This document shows, piece after piece, positions 16,394-23,886 of a DNA stretch of 64,000 nt (position 1 is its first letter; each line of letters begins with the position of its first letter). Made by a program: the position numbers and the translations under genes. Source of the stretch: Thermoactinomyces sp. DSM 45892 (lineage in GTDB: Bacteria; Bacillota; Bacilli; Thermoactinomycetales; Thermoactinomycetaceae); assembly GCF_900107305.1 (NCBI RefSeq), contig NZ_FNPL01000008.1, positions 1 to 64,000 on the forward strand, in the 5' to 3' direction. The notes under the pieces are model-generated. The model worked only from the letters and a program-made list of their open reading frames with translations. It was not told the origin of the DNA and made no database searches.

Positions 16394-17856
16394 GTAAGAA
16401 GATTGCTGTGTATATTCGTGTATCTACAGATAAGGATGAGCAAATTTCATCGGTTGAAAACCAGATTGATATATGTCGTAACTGGTTAGAGAGACATGGT
16501 TTTGAATGGGATGAGGATTGTATTTATAAAGACCATGGGATTAGCGGGACTCTTTTCTTAGAACGTCCTGCGATACAGCAAATCTTACAGCAAGCGAAGA
16601 AGAAAGAAATTGACATGGTGATTTTTAAATCGATTAGCCGTTTGGCCCGGGATCTTAAAGATTCTCTTGAGATTAGGGAGGTGTTTATTGCTCATAATGT
16701 CCGGATTATCTCTGTTGAAGAAGGATATGACTCGCATAAAGCTGGTAAAAATGATATGGCATTTGAATTATGGTCACTTTTTTCGGCCCAATATAGTAGA
16801 ACGTTATCGGCTGGAGTATCCGCCGCTTTAGCAGCTAAAGTTCGTAGAGGTGAGCATATTGGAAGAATTCCGTATGGATTTGTTCGGATAGATGGCAAAT
16901 TGCAGATTCTAGAAGAAGAGGCAAGGGTCGTACGAATGATATTTCGTTGGTATAACCAAGGCTGGGGATTTAAGAGGATTACTAAGGAGCTAAATAGTCT
17001 GGGGATTCCATCAAAACAGCGCAACCTCTGGCAGATGACGTCTATCCAGAGATTAATCAGCAACCCGATCTATTGTGGGGATTTTATTTTAAATCAGTAT
17101 ACGACTGTTAAAATGGGTGGGCGTAAAAAGCAGATTCGAAATTCTCCTGAACAGTGGATATGGTTTCGCGACCATCATCCTGCGATTATTACACGAGAAG
17201 AATGGGCACAGGCAAATCCCAATCATACGAATAAGGATAGGAAGAAGTTCACTCCGTGGAATGACCTACGTAGTATCTTGAAATGCGGGGTGTGTGGTTC
17301 TAGTATGGTTATTCTCCAATCTCATAAGGTTCTTAGTACTGGAGAAAAGCATTATTACCGATACTTAAAATGTTCAAGATATAGAAGGATCGGATCGACT
17401 GGTTGTCTCAATCATAAGCCGATCACATACGAAGAAATGAAAAATTTTATAAGGGATCGATTGATCGAAAAGGGACGATTTCTTAAGTTGCATTTCGTAC
17501 ACGATCCATCTAAGGATTATGAAAAAAGGAAAGATGAAGCCGAAAAGTCATTCCAATCAGTGCAAACCAAAAGCAAGCAGCTACTCGACTTATACTTGGA
17601 TCAATTTATCACGAAGGGTGAGTTTGAAGGGAAGCGGCTCGAGTTGGAGAGAAGCACCCACCATTTACAAAAACAAATAAGATTACTCCAACAGGAGAAC
17701 CAGCAAATCAAGAAAATTACAACCGTCCAACAAGCATTTCATGTTATGGAGGAACAGGATCAGAGCTTGCTACATGTATTTAAGGCATTGGTGGATGTAG
17801 TAAACCTACATCCAAACTTAGAGATTGATATGGTTTACAGATTCGAAAGCCCATAA
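16390..17856 (+). CDS. Large serine recombinase of the gerE element
   Basis: The 488-residue protein has an N-terminal resolvase catalytic domain with YIRVST (Ser12 nucleophile), the RPAIQQIL region and the arginine-bearing SRLARDLKD. A recombinase domain follows (about residues 150-270), then a zinc ribbon with CGVC and later cysteines (CSRYRR...GC, ~295-345). A coiled-coil-rich C-terminus (~375-450) completes the layout used for synapsis control in integrases such as phiC31, SpoIVCA and SprA. The start is GTG, overlapping the small ORF. It sits inside the element that splits gerE, 0.8 kb from the right junction and codirectional with gerE, and so is the obvious candidate for precise excision. 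Confidence 0.93.
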   Translation: MSKKIAVYIRVSTDKDEQISSVENQIDICRNWLERHGFEWDEDCIYKDHGISGTLFLERPAIQQILQQAKKKEIDMVIFKSISRLARDLKDSLEIREVFIAHNVRIISVEEGYDSHKAGKNDMAFELWSLFSAQYSRTLSAGVSAALAAKVRRGEHIGRIPYGFVRIDGKLQILEEEARVVRMIFRWYNQGWGFKRITKELNSLGIPSKQRNLWQMTSIQRLISNPIYCGDFILNQYTTVKMGGRKKQIRNSPEQWIWFRDHHPAIITREEWAQANPNHTNKDRKKFTPWNDLRSILKCGVCGSSMVILQSHKVLSTGEKHYYRYLKCSRYRRIGSTGCLNHKPITYEEMKNFIRDRLIEKGRFLKLHFVHDPSKDYEKRKDEAEKSFQSVQTKSKQLLDLYLDQFITKGEFEGKRLELERSTHHLQKQIRLLQQENQQIKKITTVQQAFHVMEEQDQSLLHVFKALVDVVNLHPNLEIDMVYRFESP

Positions 17857-17964
17857 TATCGACTTGAAACAACAAAAAAAACAAATTTTCTCCACAAAAG
17901 AAGGATGTTCTGAATTTTTATAGAATCTTAACTAGTGTAAATTTATATGTGGAGAGTGAATGGT

Positions 17965-18630
17965 ATGTTGAAAAAGCTTTCAGTAACATTTGCATTTGCA
18001 TTGGCAGTATCTTCTATGGGTAGCATGGTATCGGCTGCTGACCCGATTGGCACAGAACTTACGATGAATGAAAAAGAGCATACGGAACAGGTTTTTATTA
18101 GAGGCGGAGAATATGATTTGAAAGTAAAAAATGACTCCTTCCGTTCAGAGGTGGAATACTTCATTGAAAGTAACGGTGTGAAGGTTGCAGAAGGGAAGAT
18201 TGAGAGAGGTAGCTCCACTACTGTCTCTAAGACGTTTAAGGATCGTGGACGATATACATTAGGTCTTCGCTGTGCAGAGGATCGTGGATGTAAGGGAGCT
18301 CTTACGCTAACCCCGACTGAGCAATGGGATAAATGGATCGAGATTGAGCGTGGTCAAAAAGAACATACGGAAAATGTTTTCCTCCGAAAAGATAACTTTA
18401 CAGTGAAGGTAAGCAGTGATGGATTTGGCTTCAGAAATAAGCTTAAGTACTTCATTGCAGATAAAGATGGTAATAAAATCGAGGAAGGCGAAGTAGGCAG
18501 AGAGCCGAAAGTGATCACAAGAGAACTAAATGGTAACTATCAATTTGGTCTTAGCTGTGAGTCGGAGCGTGGTTGCAGAGGTCATATGACCATCAAGGGT
18601 GAACGTGATGGTTGGGGACCAAATCAGTAA
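17965..18630 (+). CDS. Exported protein with two tandem ~85-residue repeats
   Basis: After a signal peptide ending near VSAAD, the mature protein has two related domains. Each starts with a KEHTE(Q/N)VF motif, has a strand-rich centre containing (E/K)YFI, and ends with a cysteine pair (LRCAEDRGCKG and LSCESERGCRG). The paired cysteines probably form a disulfide in each domain. I know no family name or function. The second ATG was chosen, since GGAG lies about ten bases upstream. It is the last gene of the gerE element, codirectional with the recombinase, and ends about 45 bases before the right junction. Confidence 0.65.
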   Translation: MLKKLSVTFAFALAVSSMGSMVSAADPIGTELTMNEKEHTEQVFIRGGEYDLKVKNDSFRSEVEYFIESNGVKVAEGKIERGSSTTVSKTFKDRGRYTLGLRCAEDRGCKGALTLTPTEQWDKWIEIERGQKEHTENVFLRKDNFTVKVSSDGFGFRNKLKYFIADKDGNKIEEGEVGREPKVITRELNGNYQFGLSCESERGCRGHMTIKGERDGWGPNQ

Positions 18631-18663
18631 GATCTAGTCTCATTAGGGCAACAGTTTGCAAAG

Positions 18664-18690
18664 GTTATGCATCAGTAACGTCATGCAAAA
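18664..18690 (+). other. Right junction (attR-like site) of the gerE element
   Basis: AACGT (18677-18681) lies between TGCAT and ATGCA arms. From ATC at 18671 onward the bases read in the gerE frame as I-S-N-V-M-Q-K-L, so the element end duplicates four to five residues of the interrupted site in different codons. This fits a site-specific integration target recognised by protein sequence conservation of gerE. Confidence 0.65.
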
Positions 18691-18757
18691 GCTCAATGTA
18701 AAAGGTCGCTCTCAGGCTGTCGTTGATCTAGTGAGATTGGGTGAGTTAGAAATCTGA
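18677..18757 (+). CDS. gerE: gerE, 3' segment
   Basis: From ATG at 18683 the frame encodes MQKLNVKGRSQAVVDLVRLG followed by ELEI and a stop. This is the C-terminal end of GerE, the last helices of the LuxR-type fold. It has no ribosome site or sensible start of its own. Joined to the 5' segment at AACGT it completes a 72-residue GerE. Codons and motif are intact, with no stops or frameshifts, which suggests continuing selection. The gene's terminator follows within 35 bases. Confidence 0.9.
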   Translation, partial: NVMQKLNVKGRSQAVVDLVRLGELEI

Positions 18758-18790
18758 TTCTTCGATGGAGAAACGGATTAAGCTTGGCCA

Positions 18791-18823
18791 AAAACCCCCT
18801 ACATACATAGTAGGGGGTTTTAA
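18791..18823 (+). terminator. Terminator of gerE
   Basis: The arms AAAACCCCCTAC and GTAGGGGGTTTT enclose a seven-base loop. It lies just after the gerE 3' segment. Confidence 0.85.
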
Positions 18824-18828
18824 CTGTG

Positions 18829-18840
18829 GAATAGGCCCGC
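18829..18840 (+). promoter_or_regulatory. Possible GerE-binding box
   Basis: GAATAGGCCCGC matches the published GerE consensus RWWTRGGYNNYY at 11 of 12 positions. It lies 60 bases before the glycosyltransferase-like gene. A 12-base degenerate match can occur by chance, so this is only suggestive. Confidence 0.3.
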
Positions 18841-18902
18841 CTAAAATGGAATAAAGATTACATGATAAGTTGTAGTTGACTAATGGTAGAGGTGGTTCAT
18901 TC

Positions 18903-19820
18903 ATGCTGTATATTCGATATTCAATTCAAGGAAATGAGGGACTGTGTAACCAACTGATGGCCATTTTTAGGGCAGTGGGAGAAGCATTATTTCATCAGGG
19001 TCAGGGAAAGGAAGTATGCCTTGTTTTAAGTGATGTTCAAACACGGACCACAGTAGATTTAACAAAAGAACCTCACTTTCAACCCATTAAAATTGACTCA
19101 TTTATAGATGTAGATGGCTTGTCCGAGATGCTGGAAGAGAAAAAAATACAAGTAAAACGTATAGAGGAAGTTCATAAACTTGATGCAGGCTTATTGCTCA
19201 CCTGTAATCGAATGCCTAATCGCAGAGCTACTCCAGAGGAAATAAAAGATCTAGGGATCCTATTTGCAAACCTTTTTCCTTGGTCTAAGGAAGTTATAAG
19301 GTTATCCAATTTTGTCATGGATTCAATGTCTAGTTACCCTCTATGGACCGCTGCCCAGTTGCGAATTGAGAGGGATTTGTTAAGTTTTTCGAGTATCGGG
19401 GAGTCTAGGTTAGCATCGATTCGAGAAAGTCAATTTGATAGTGTGATCAAGTTTTTCTCCGGTACCAAAAACATATCGGCGATCTATGTAGCTTCTGGAT
19501 CACAGGCTAGTGAGTATGAGGCTCTAATAACCCGATTAAAGGAAATAAATCCAAGTATAGTGGCTATAAATAAAAAAGATATCTTCGGAATGAACTTAGA
19601 ATTAAAAAAAGAGTTTGATGATTTGTGCCTAGAGCAACAAGCGTTAATTGATTGGATGGTATGTACGAGAGCTCCTCTGTTCATAGGTCCACATTCGTCT
19701 TCTTTTTCATACTTGGCAGCTTATATTCGTCATTATCAACACTTTACCAATCTACATCCTGATTACCAAGCATGTTGGGAGGATTGGTTCCCTCGTCTTG
19801 CATCAAAGGAAATGGCCTAG
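18903..19820 (+). CDS. Fucosyltransferase-like glycosyltransferase (tentative)
   Basis: The 305-residue soluble protein begins with a Rossmann-like start, YIRYSIQGNEGLCNQLMAIF, in which the GLCNQL segment resembles the N-terminal motif of O-/alpha-1,6-fucosyltransferase-type enzymes. A late block, APLFIGPHSSSFSYLAAYIR, resembles the conserved C-terminal nucleotide-sugar region of the same group. The assignment is by motif appearance only. AGGTGG seven bases before the chosen ATG supports the start. It lies just downstream of gerE and upstream of a TylF-type methyltransferase gene. A spore-surface sugar pathway is a reasonable guess. Confidence 0.5.
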   Translation: MLYIRYSIQGNEGLCNQLMAIFRAVGEALFHQGQGKEVCLVLSDVQTRTTVDLTKEPHFQPIKIDSFIDVDGLSEMLEEKKIQVKRIEEVHKLDAGLLLTCNRMPNRRATPEEIKDLGILFANLFPWSKEVIRLSNFVMDSMSSYPLWTAAQLRIERDLLSFSSIGESRLASIRESQFDSVIKFFSGTKNISAIYVASGSQASEYEALITRLKEINPSIVAINKKDIFGMNLELKKEFDDLCLEQQALIDWMVCTRAPLFIGPHSSSFSYLAAYIRHYQHFTNLHPDYQACWEDWFPRLASKEMA

Positions 19821-19847
19821 GTCTATTCTTATATAATTTTGTGCAGT

Positions 19848-19875
19848 ACTATCGGTAAGTTTCTCGCATATTTAT
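19848..19875 (+). promoter_or_regulatory. SigK/SigE-like promoter before the TylF-type gene
   Basis: AC (19848-19849), a 17-base gap, and CATATTTAT (19867-19875) repeat the layout of the gerE promoter, with one mismatch in the -10. This suggests expression in the mother cell. Confidence 0.45.
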
Positions 19876-19902
19876 TAGCTATCATGATGTGAGAGGGGTT
19901 TT

Positions 19903-20775
19903 GTGGGAATGTCTGTTAGTAAAGAGCAAACAAGCAGAGAATTGTATCTGGAGATGTTAAAAAAGGCCATCCTTTTTGAGATCTATATTGAGCATGAACA
20001 AAAATACGTACAATTTCTTGATCCAAATAATGCTCTTTTTTCTCCTACAAAGGAAAATAGACAAAGGGGCCAAGACTGGCCTCCTATTGCTCATAGTATG
20101 ATTGGTAGAGAGAGAATGAATAATCTACATCAATGTATGAATGCTGTAATAAACGAAAATATTGAGGGTGACTTTATAGAAACAGGGGTTTGGCGGGGTG
20201 GTTCTTGTATTTTTATGAGGGGTTTTTTAAAGGCTCACGGAATTACAGATAGAGAGGTCTGGGTTGCTGATTCATTTAAAGGATTACCTGCTCCTGACCC
20301 ACAATATCCGGTTGATGCGGGTGTAACACTTCATGAAGTAGATTTTTTAAGAGTTTCGGTGGAAGAGGTAATAGAGAATTTTAGAAAATACGATTTATTA
20401 GATGATCAAGTAAATTTTTTAAGAGGTTGGTTTAAAGATACATTACCGGTAGCGCCAATCAAAAAAATTGCGATCGCAAGGTTGGACGGTGATATGTATT
20501 CTTCCACAACAGATGCCTTGGTAAATCTATACCATAAAGTGTCTGTTGGTGGATATGTTATCATTGATGATTATACCGTGCCTCTTTGTCAACGAGCAGT
20601 TCATGATTTCCGGAATAAACATAATATTACGGAATCAATTGTAAATATTGATGGATTTAGCGCGTTTTGGAAAAAAACAAAAGAAATAGAAGTAAACCGG
20701 CTAGAACCAGAAAAGGTAGAAGTTGAAAGGCCAACTGAACTAGCACAGGGGCACAACCGAATATATCGCTTTTGA
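19903..20775 (+). CDS. TylF/MycF-family O-methyltransferase
   Basis: The family methylates sugar hydroxyls (macrocin in tylosin synthesis) using S-adenosylmethionine and a metal. The SAM-binding core is visible as GDFIETGVWRGGSCIFMRGF (residues ~87-106). The acidic VADSFKGLP motif follows, and the metal/substrate aspartates lie in ARLDGDMYSST and VIIDDY. The C-terminal ~30 residues are charged. The start is GTG with GAGGGG upstream; ATG two codons later is also possible. Outside antibiotic clusters these genes often accompany surface-polysaccharide genes, and the adjacent glycosyltransferase-like gene fits that. Confidence 0.88.
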   Translation: MGMSVSKEQTSRELYLEMLKKAILFEIYIEHEQKYVQFLDPNNALFSPTKENRQRGQDWPPIAHSMIGRERMNNLHQCMNAVINENIEGDFIETGVWRGGSCIFMRGFLKAHGITDREVWVADSFKGLPAPDPQYPVDAGVTLHEVDFLRVSVEEVIENFRKYDLLDDQVNFLRGWFKDTLPVAPIKKIAIARLDGDMYSSTTDALVNLYHKVSVGGYVIIDDYTVPLCQRAVHDFRNKHNITESIVNIDGFSAFWKKTKEIEVNRLEPEKVEVERPTELAQGHNRIYRF

Positions 20776-20789
20776 TGGATCAATCGTTT

Positions 20790-20823
20790 AAAGCCTCCTC
20801 CTACGCATAGTTGGGGGGCTTTT
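20790..20823 (+). terminator. Terminator after the TylF-type gene
   Basis: The imperfect arms AAGCCTCCTCC and GGGGGGCTT end in a short T-run. Confidence 0.65.
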
Positions 20824-20899
20824 CGGCATGGGTTCTTGCAAAAATGAGGTCTTTTTTATGGTATGGTAGAGAGAATAGGAAATAAAGGAGATTGTAAGG

Positions 20900-21556
20900 A
20901 TGGGTACTTCACGAGTTTTGGTTGTAACTGCCGTAGAGTTAGAACGAAAGGCTGTTCTACGCGGGCTTGGTCAAGAAAATGGGAGAGTGAAGGTGATTGC
21001 GGCTGGGGTTGGTCCTGTCACATCAGCCGTTCAAACGACACTTGAATTGGTAAAAAACCAAAAACCATATGATCTTGTGATCATAGCTGGAGTGGCAGGT
21101 GGATTTGTGGGACGAGCTGATGTGGGGCATATTGTTGTCGCTAGCCAAATACGATCGGGAGATTTGGGAGCAGAGTCACTGAAAGGATTTATCTCTATCG
21201 ATGAATTAGGGTTTGGTTCGGGGGCGGTTGAAGTAGATGAGAAGATGACGAAACGGATTTATCAAACTCTCATTCAAGCTGGAGCTCCCGTTTCGATCGG
21301 TCCGATTCTAACTATGAATACGACAACCGGTACAAAAGAGACTGCAAAACGGTTGATAGCAAACTATCCAGAGGCACGAGCGGAAGCGATGGAGGGATTT
21401 GGGATTGCTACAGCGGCTCAGAAGATGAACATCCCTGTATGTGAGATTCGTACGATCTCCAACCTAGTGGGTCCTCGTGATCGTGATGCGTGGAAATTAG
21501 AAGATGCCTTATTAAGGTTAGAAGAAGCATTTGCAAAGTGTAAAGAGGTGCTATAG
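20900..21556 (+). CDS. mqnB: Futalosine hydrolase
   Basis: MqnB releases hypoxanthine from futalosine to give dehypoxanthine futalosine in the alternative menaquinone pathway. The 218-residue protein has the nucleoside-phosphorylase/hydrolase fold: VVTAVELERKAVLRGL at the start, the glycine loop VIIAGVAGGFVGRADVGHIV, and the nucleoside-binding EAMEGFGIATAA with the catalytic-type Glu/Met pair. It ends three bases before mqnD, with which it forms an operon. That pairing separates it from MTA/SAH nucleosidases. AAAGGAG nine bases upstream supports the start. Confidence 0.93.
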   Translation: MGTSRVLVVTAVELERKAVLRGLGQENGRVKVIAAGVGPVTSAVQTTLELVKNQKPYDLVIIAGVAGGFVGRADVGHIVVASQIRSGDLGAESLKGFISIDELGFGSGAVEVDEKMTKRIYQTLIQAGAPVSIGPILTMNTTTGTKETAKRLIANYPEARAEAMEGFGIATAAQKMNIPVCEIRTISNLVGPRDRDAWKLEDALLRLEEAFAKCKEVL

Positions 21557-21559
21557 AGG

Positions 21560-22408
21560 ATGAAAATAGTATTTTCTTCTTGTCCGAATGATACATTTAT
21601 CTTTCATGCTTGGGTGCATGGTTTGATTGCTGGAGCTCCTAAGCTAGATATTACGTATGCTGATATTGATAAAACAAACACTTGGGCGTCTGAGTCCACT
21701 ACATATGATCTATTAAAAGTCTCTTGTGCGGCTTTGCCATGGGTCCGACCAGAGTATGCCTTGTTGCCGTGTGGTGGAGCGTTAGGCAGAGGTTGCGGTC
21801 CTTTGATACTGGTAAATGGGCAACATAAAGAGGTGGGAAGTAGCTCATTATCAGGTAAGCGAGTAGCGGTTCCAAGTATGAGATCGACGGCTTATTTACT
21901 GTTTCGATTATGGGTTGCTGGACATGTTCCAGGTGGGGTAGGCGGGATTGTGGTTATGCCTTTTCATGAGATCATGCCTGCTGTGCGGGATGGGTTGGTT
22001 GATGCGGGCTTGGTCATTCATGAGGCTCGCTTTACGTATCCGACCTTTGGATTGCGATTAGTAAAAGACCTAGGTGAGTGGTGGGAAGAGGATACAGGGC
22101 TTCCGATTCCATTAGGAGCTATTCTTGCACGTCGTGATGTAGACATAAGAGGGATCATTTCTGCCATTCGGCAATCGGTTCAATATGCTTGGGAGCACCC
22201 AGAAGTTTCACAAGAGTATATCCTCCAGTTAGCACAGGAGATGGATTTAGAGGTTGCTCAGGCTCATATCAACTTATATGTAAATGAGTTTAGTGCCAAT
22301 CTAGGTTTAGAAGGATATCAGGCAATAGAAGTATTACTAGGAAGAGCAGAAAAAGAAGGATTGGTACCGGAAATGCCTAGCCACCTTTTTCATTCATTTT
22401 ACCCGTGA
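21560..22408 (+). CDS. mqnD: 1,4-dihydroxy-6-naphthoate synthase
   Basis: MqnD converts cyclic dehypoxanthine futalosine to 1,4-dihydroxy-6-naphthoate. The 282-residue protein has the periplasmic-binding-like fold of the family, opening with SSCPNDTFIFHAWVHGLI and carrying the conserved DIDKTN, KVSCAALPWV and GRGCGPLIL stretches and the late VIHEARFTY. It is translated from an ATG three bases after mqnB. The other genes of the route (mqnA, mqnC, mqnE) are not in the window. Its last 32 bases overlap the convergent DUF2238 gene. Confidence 0.94.
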   Translation: MKIVFSSCPNDTFIFHAWVHGLIAGAPKLDITYADIDKTNTWASESTTYDLLKVSCAALPWVRPEYALLPCGGALGRGCGPLILVNGQHKEVGSSSLSGKRVAVPSMRSTAYLLFRLWVAGHVPGGVGGIVVMPFHEIMPAVRDGLVDAGLVIHEARFTYPTFGLRLVKDLGEWWEEDTGLPIPLGAILARRDVDIRGIISAIRQSVQYAWEHPEVSQEYILQLAQEMDLEVAQAHINLYVNEFSANLGLEGYQAIEVLLGRAEKEGLVPEMPSHLFHSFYP

Positions 22409-23006
22409 CCGACGAAATTTGTCGGTCCTGCCATTTACTGAACCATAGTAGAGCAATCCCTCCGAAAAGAGCCATCACCATATCCCAATGAGAATCAAAT
22501 ATATCCCCTTGATACCCCAGAAATTCCTGTACATCTTCAGTAAACAAAGATCCAATGAGAAACTCCAATAGCTCATATGCCGCACTGAGAGCCAATGTGA
22601 TACAGAGAACCCAGATCGGAAGGAGTTTTTCTTTTTGAATGTTAATGGTTCGTATCGCGATTTCTCTAATAAAAGCGGCAACGATCATCCCGAAGAAAAA
22701 ATGTCCAACCCGATCAAAATGGTTTCTTGAGAAATGAAATGTTTCCGTTATTTTTTTAAATAAAGGGACTTCTGCATACGTATAGTGAGCCCCGATCATC
22801 ATAATGATGCATGAGATAAACGTGATAGTGTAGGTCAAAGTAGTAAGCGGAAAACGACGGTATGTAATGAGTAAAACGAGAACAAGGAGTATAGCGGGTC
22901 CTGCCTCAAAAAACCAAAGTGACCGTTTAACAGGGTGAATTCCAGACCAAATAAGTACTCCAGCTAAGATGCATATCATAATCCCCAATAGCCACTTACG
23001 ATTCAT
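22377..23006 (-). CDS. DUF2238 membrane protein (YjdF-like)
   Basis: The 209-residue protein has about six membrane segments. The conserved central block NHFDRVGHFFFGM (residues ~92-104), SAAYELLEFLIG and DIFDSHWDMVMALFGG carry the histidine, aspartate and glutamate residues typical of this uncharacterised family. The cytosolic tail is short. Its 3' end overlaps mqnD on the other strand by 32 bases, so no terminator separates them. Function is unknown. Confidence 0.85.
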   Translation of the reverse strand: MNRKWLLGIMICILAGVLIWSGIHPVKRSLWFFEAGPAILLVLVLLITYRRFPLTTLTYTITFISCIIMMIGAHYTYAEVPLFKKITETFHFSRNHFDRVGHFFFGMIVAAFIREIAIRTINIQKEKLLPIWVLCITLALSAAYELLEFLIGSLFTEDVQEFLGYQGDIFDSHWDMVMALFGGIALLWFSKWQDRQISSVTGKMNEKGG

Positions 23007-23058
23007 CTTCGTCTCCCCTTTCTTCTCTTATCATGTATTATCTCCAATCGAATACGTG

Positions 23059-23089
23059 TTGACTCTCTCGTTACGTAATACCTTATAGT
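23059..23089 (+). promoter_or_regulatory. MerR-type promoter with 19-base spacer
   Basis: TTGACT (23059-23064) and TATAGT (23084-23089) are separated by 19 bases that contain the palindrome TTACGTAA. The overlong spacer with a central dyad is the hallmark of promoters untwisted by MerR-family activators. It stands directly before the TipA-like gene, so autoregulation is likely. Confidence 0.7.
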
Positions 23090-23113
23090 TGGAAACAGAA
23101 AGGAGCACAATTC

Positions 23114-23842
23114 ATGAAAGTGAAAGAAGTAGCTGACCTAGTGGGAGTGAGTGTGCGCACGCTCCATCATTATGATGAGATTGGATTGCTTGTCCCAGAT
23201 GAGACCACTGAATCGGGTTACCGCCTATACTCTAATGAAAACTTAGAGCTGCTCCAGCAAATTTTATTTTTTAAGGAGTTAGGATTCTCCTTGCAAACCA
23301 TCAAGGAAATCGTTCATAGTCCCACATTTGATCGACAAGAAGCGCTAAAAATGCACTATCAGACGTTATTAGAAAAGCGGCAACGTCTAGATAAAATGAT
23401 CCAAACTGTGGAGAAAACAATTCAACATTACAAAGGAGAGATTCAAATGACAAACGAAGAAAAGTTTGAGGGATTTGATTTTCGTTCGAATCCGTATGAA
23501 CAAGAAGCAAGAGAACGTTGGGGTGATGAAGCAGTGAATCGGTCGAATCAGAAAGTTGCTCAGATGGGACCCGAAATACAAAAAGAAATGGATGATCTCT
23601 ATTTCCATCTAGCAAGTATTCGGCATATGAGTCCCGATTCGGAAGAAGCACAATCCGCTATTACTAAGTGGTATGATATGCTACAAAGCTTTGGTGACTA
23701 TACGCCAGAGGCATTTCGAACTTTAGGAGAGATGTACGTATCAGATCGGCGATTTACTAAAAACATTGATCGATTTGGCGATGGATTAGCTGCATTTATG
23801 TGTGATGCAATGGGAGTTTACGCAAACCGTCATCAAAAGTAG
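23114..23842 (+). CDS. TipA/Mta-like MerR-family multidrug-sensing regulator
   Basis: The N-terminal MerR helix-turn-helix (VKEVADLVGVSVRTLHHYDE) is followed by a long dimerisation helix (to about residue 108). A C-terminal TipAS antibiotic-binding domain (112-242) comes next, with SNPYEQEARERWGDEAVNRS and the HLASIRHMSPDSEEAQ segment. Mta of B. subtilis activates multidrug exporters; TipAS binds thiopeptides in Streptomyces. A strong internal ribosome site (AAAGGAG, 23434-23440) precedes an in-frame ATG at 23447, which would give the TipAS domain alone, as in Streptomyces tipA. The target exporter is not obvious nearby; the distant DHA2 pump at 62.3 kb is one possibility. Confidence 0.9.
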   Translation: MKVKEVADLVGVSVRTLHHYDEIGLLVPDETTESGYRLYSNENLELLQQILFFKELGFSLQTIKEIVHSPTFDRQEALKMHYQTLLEKRQRLDKMIQTVEKTIQHYKGEIQMTNEEKFEGFDFRSNPYEQEARERWGDEAVNRSNQKVAQMGPEIQKEMDDLYFHLASIRHMSPDSEEAQSAITKWYDMLQSFGDYTPEAFRTLGEMYVSDRRFTKNIDRFGDGLAAFMCDAMGVYANRHQK

Positions 23843-23844
23843 AG

Positions 23845-23886
23845 AAAAGAACTTCTTCCTTATTTTTTGAAGGGAGAAGTTCTTTT
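23845..23886. terminator. Bidirectional terminator between the TipA-like and MarR genes
   Basis: The arms AAAAGAACTTCT and AGAAGTTCTTTT are perfect complements. The structure overlaps the end of the marR-type gene. Confidence 0.8.

Larger units (their letters stand above)
13114..18681 (+). mobile_element. Skin-like intervening element splitting gerE
   Basis: A 5563-base segment lies between two in-phase copies of the AACGT core inside gerE codons for S-N-V-M. It encodes a large serine recombinase in the same direction as gerE, a short ORF overlapping the recombinase start, and five other genes. No phage structural genes, transposase or replication genes are visible. Precise loss would restore gerE, as happens in the mother cell with skin in sigK and SPbeta in spsM of B. 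subtilis. Excision itself is not shown by sequence, and timing is inferred from the host gene. An alternative is a recent, inactivating insertion. The well-preserved 3' segment of gerE and its terminator argue against long-term decay. Confidence 0.85.

Noticed and set aside
16692-17063. 123-codon minus-strand frame inside the recombinase gene
   Set aside because: It lies fully antisense to conserved recombinase motifs and lacks a ribosome site.
13114-18681. The gerE element as a prophage
   Set aside because: No capsid, tail, portal, terminase, lysis or replication genes are visible; only the recombinase is phage-like.
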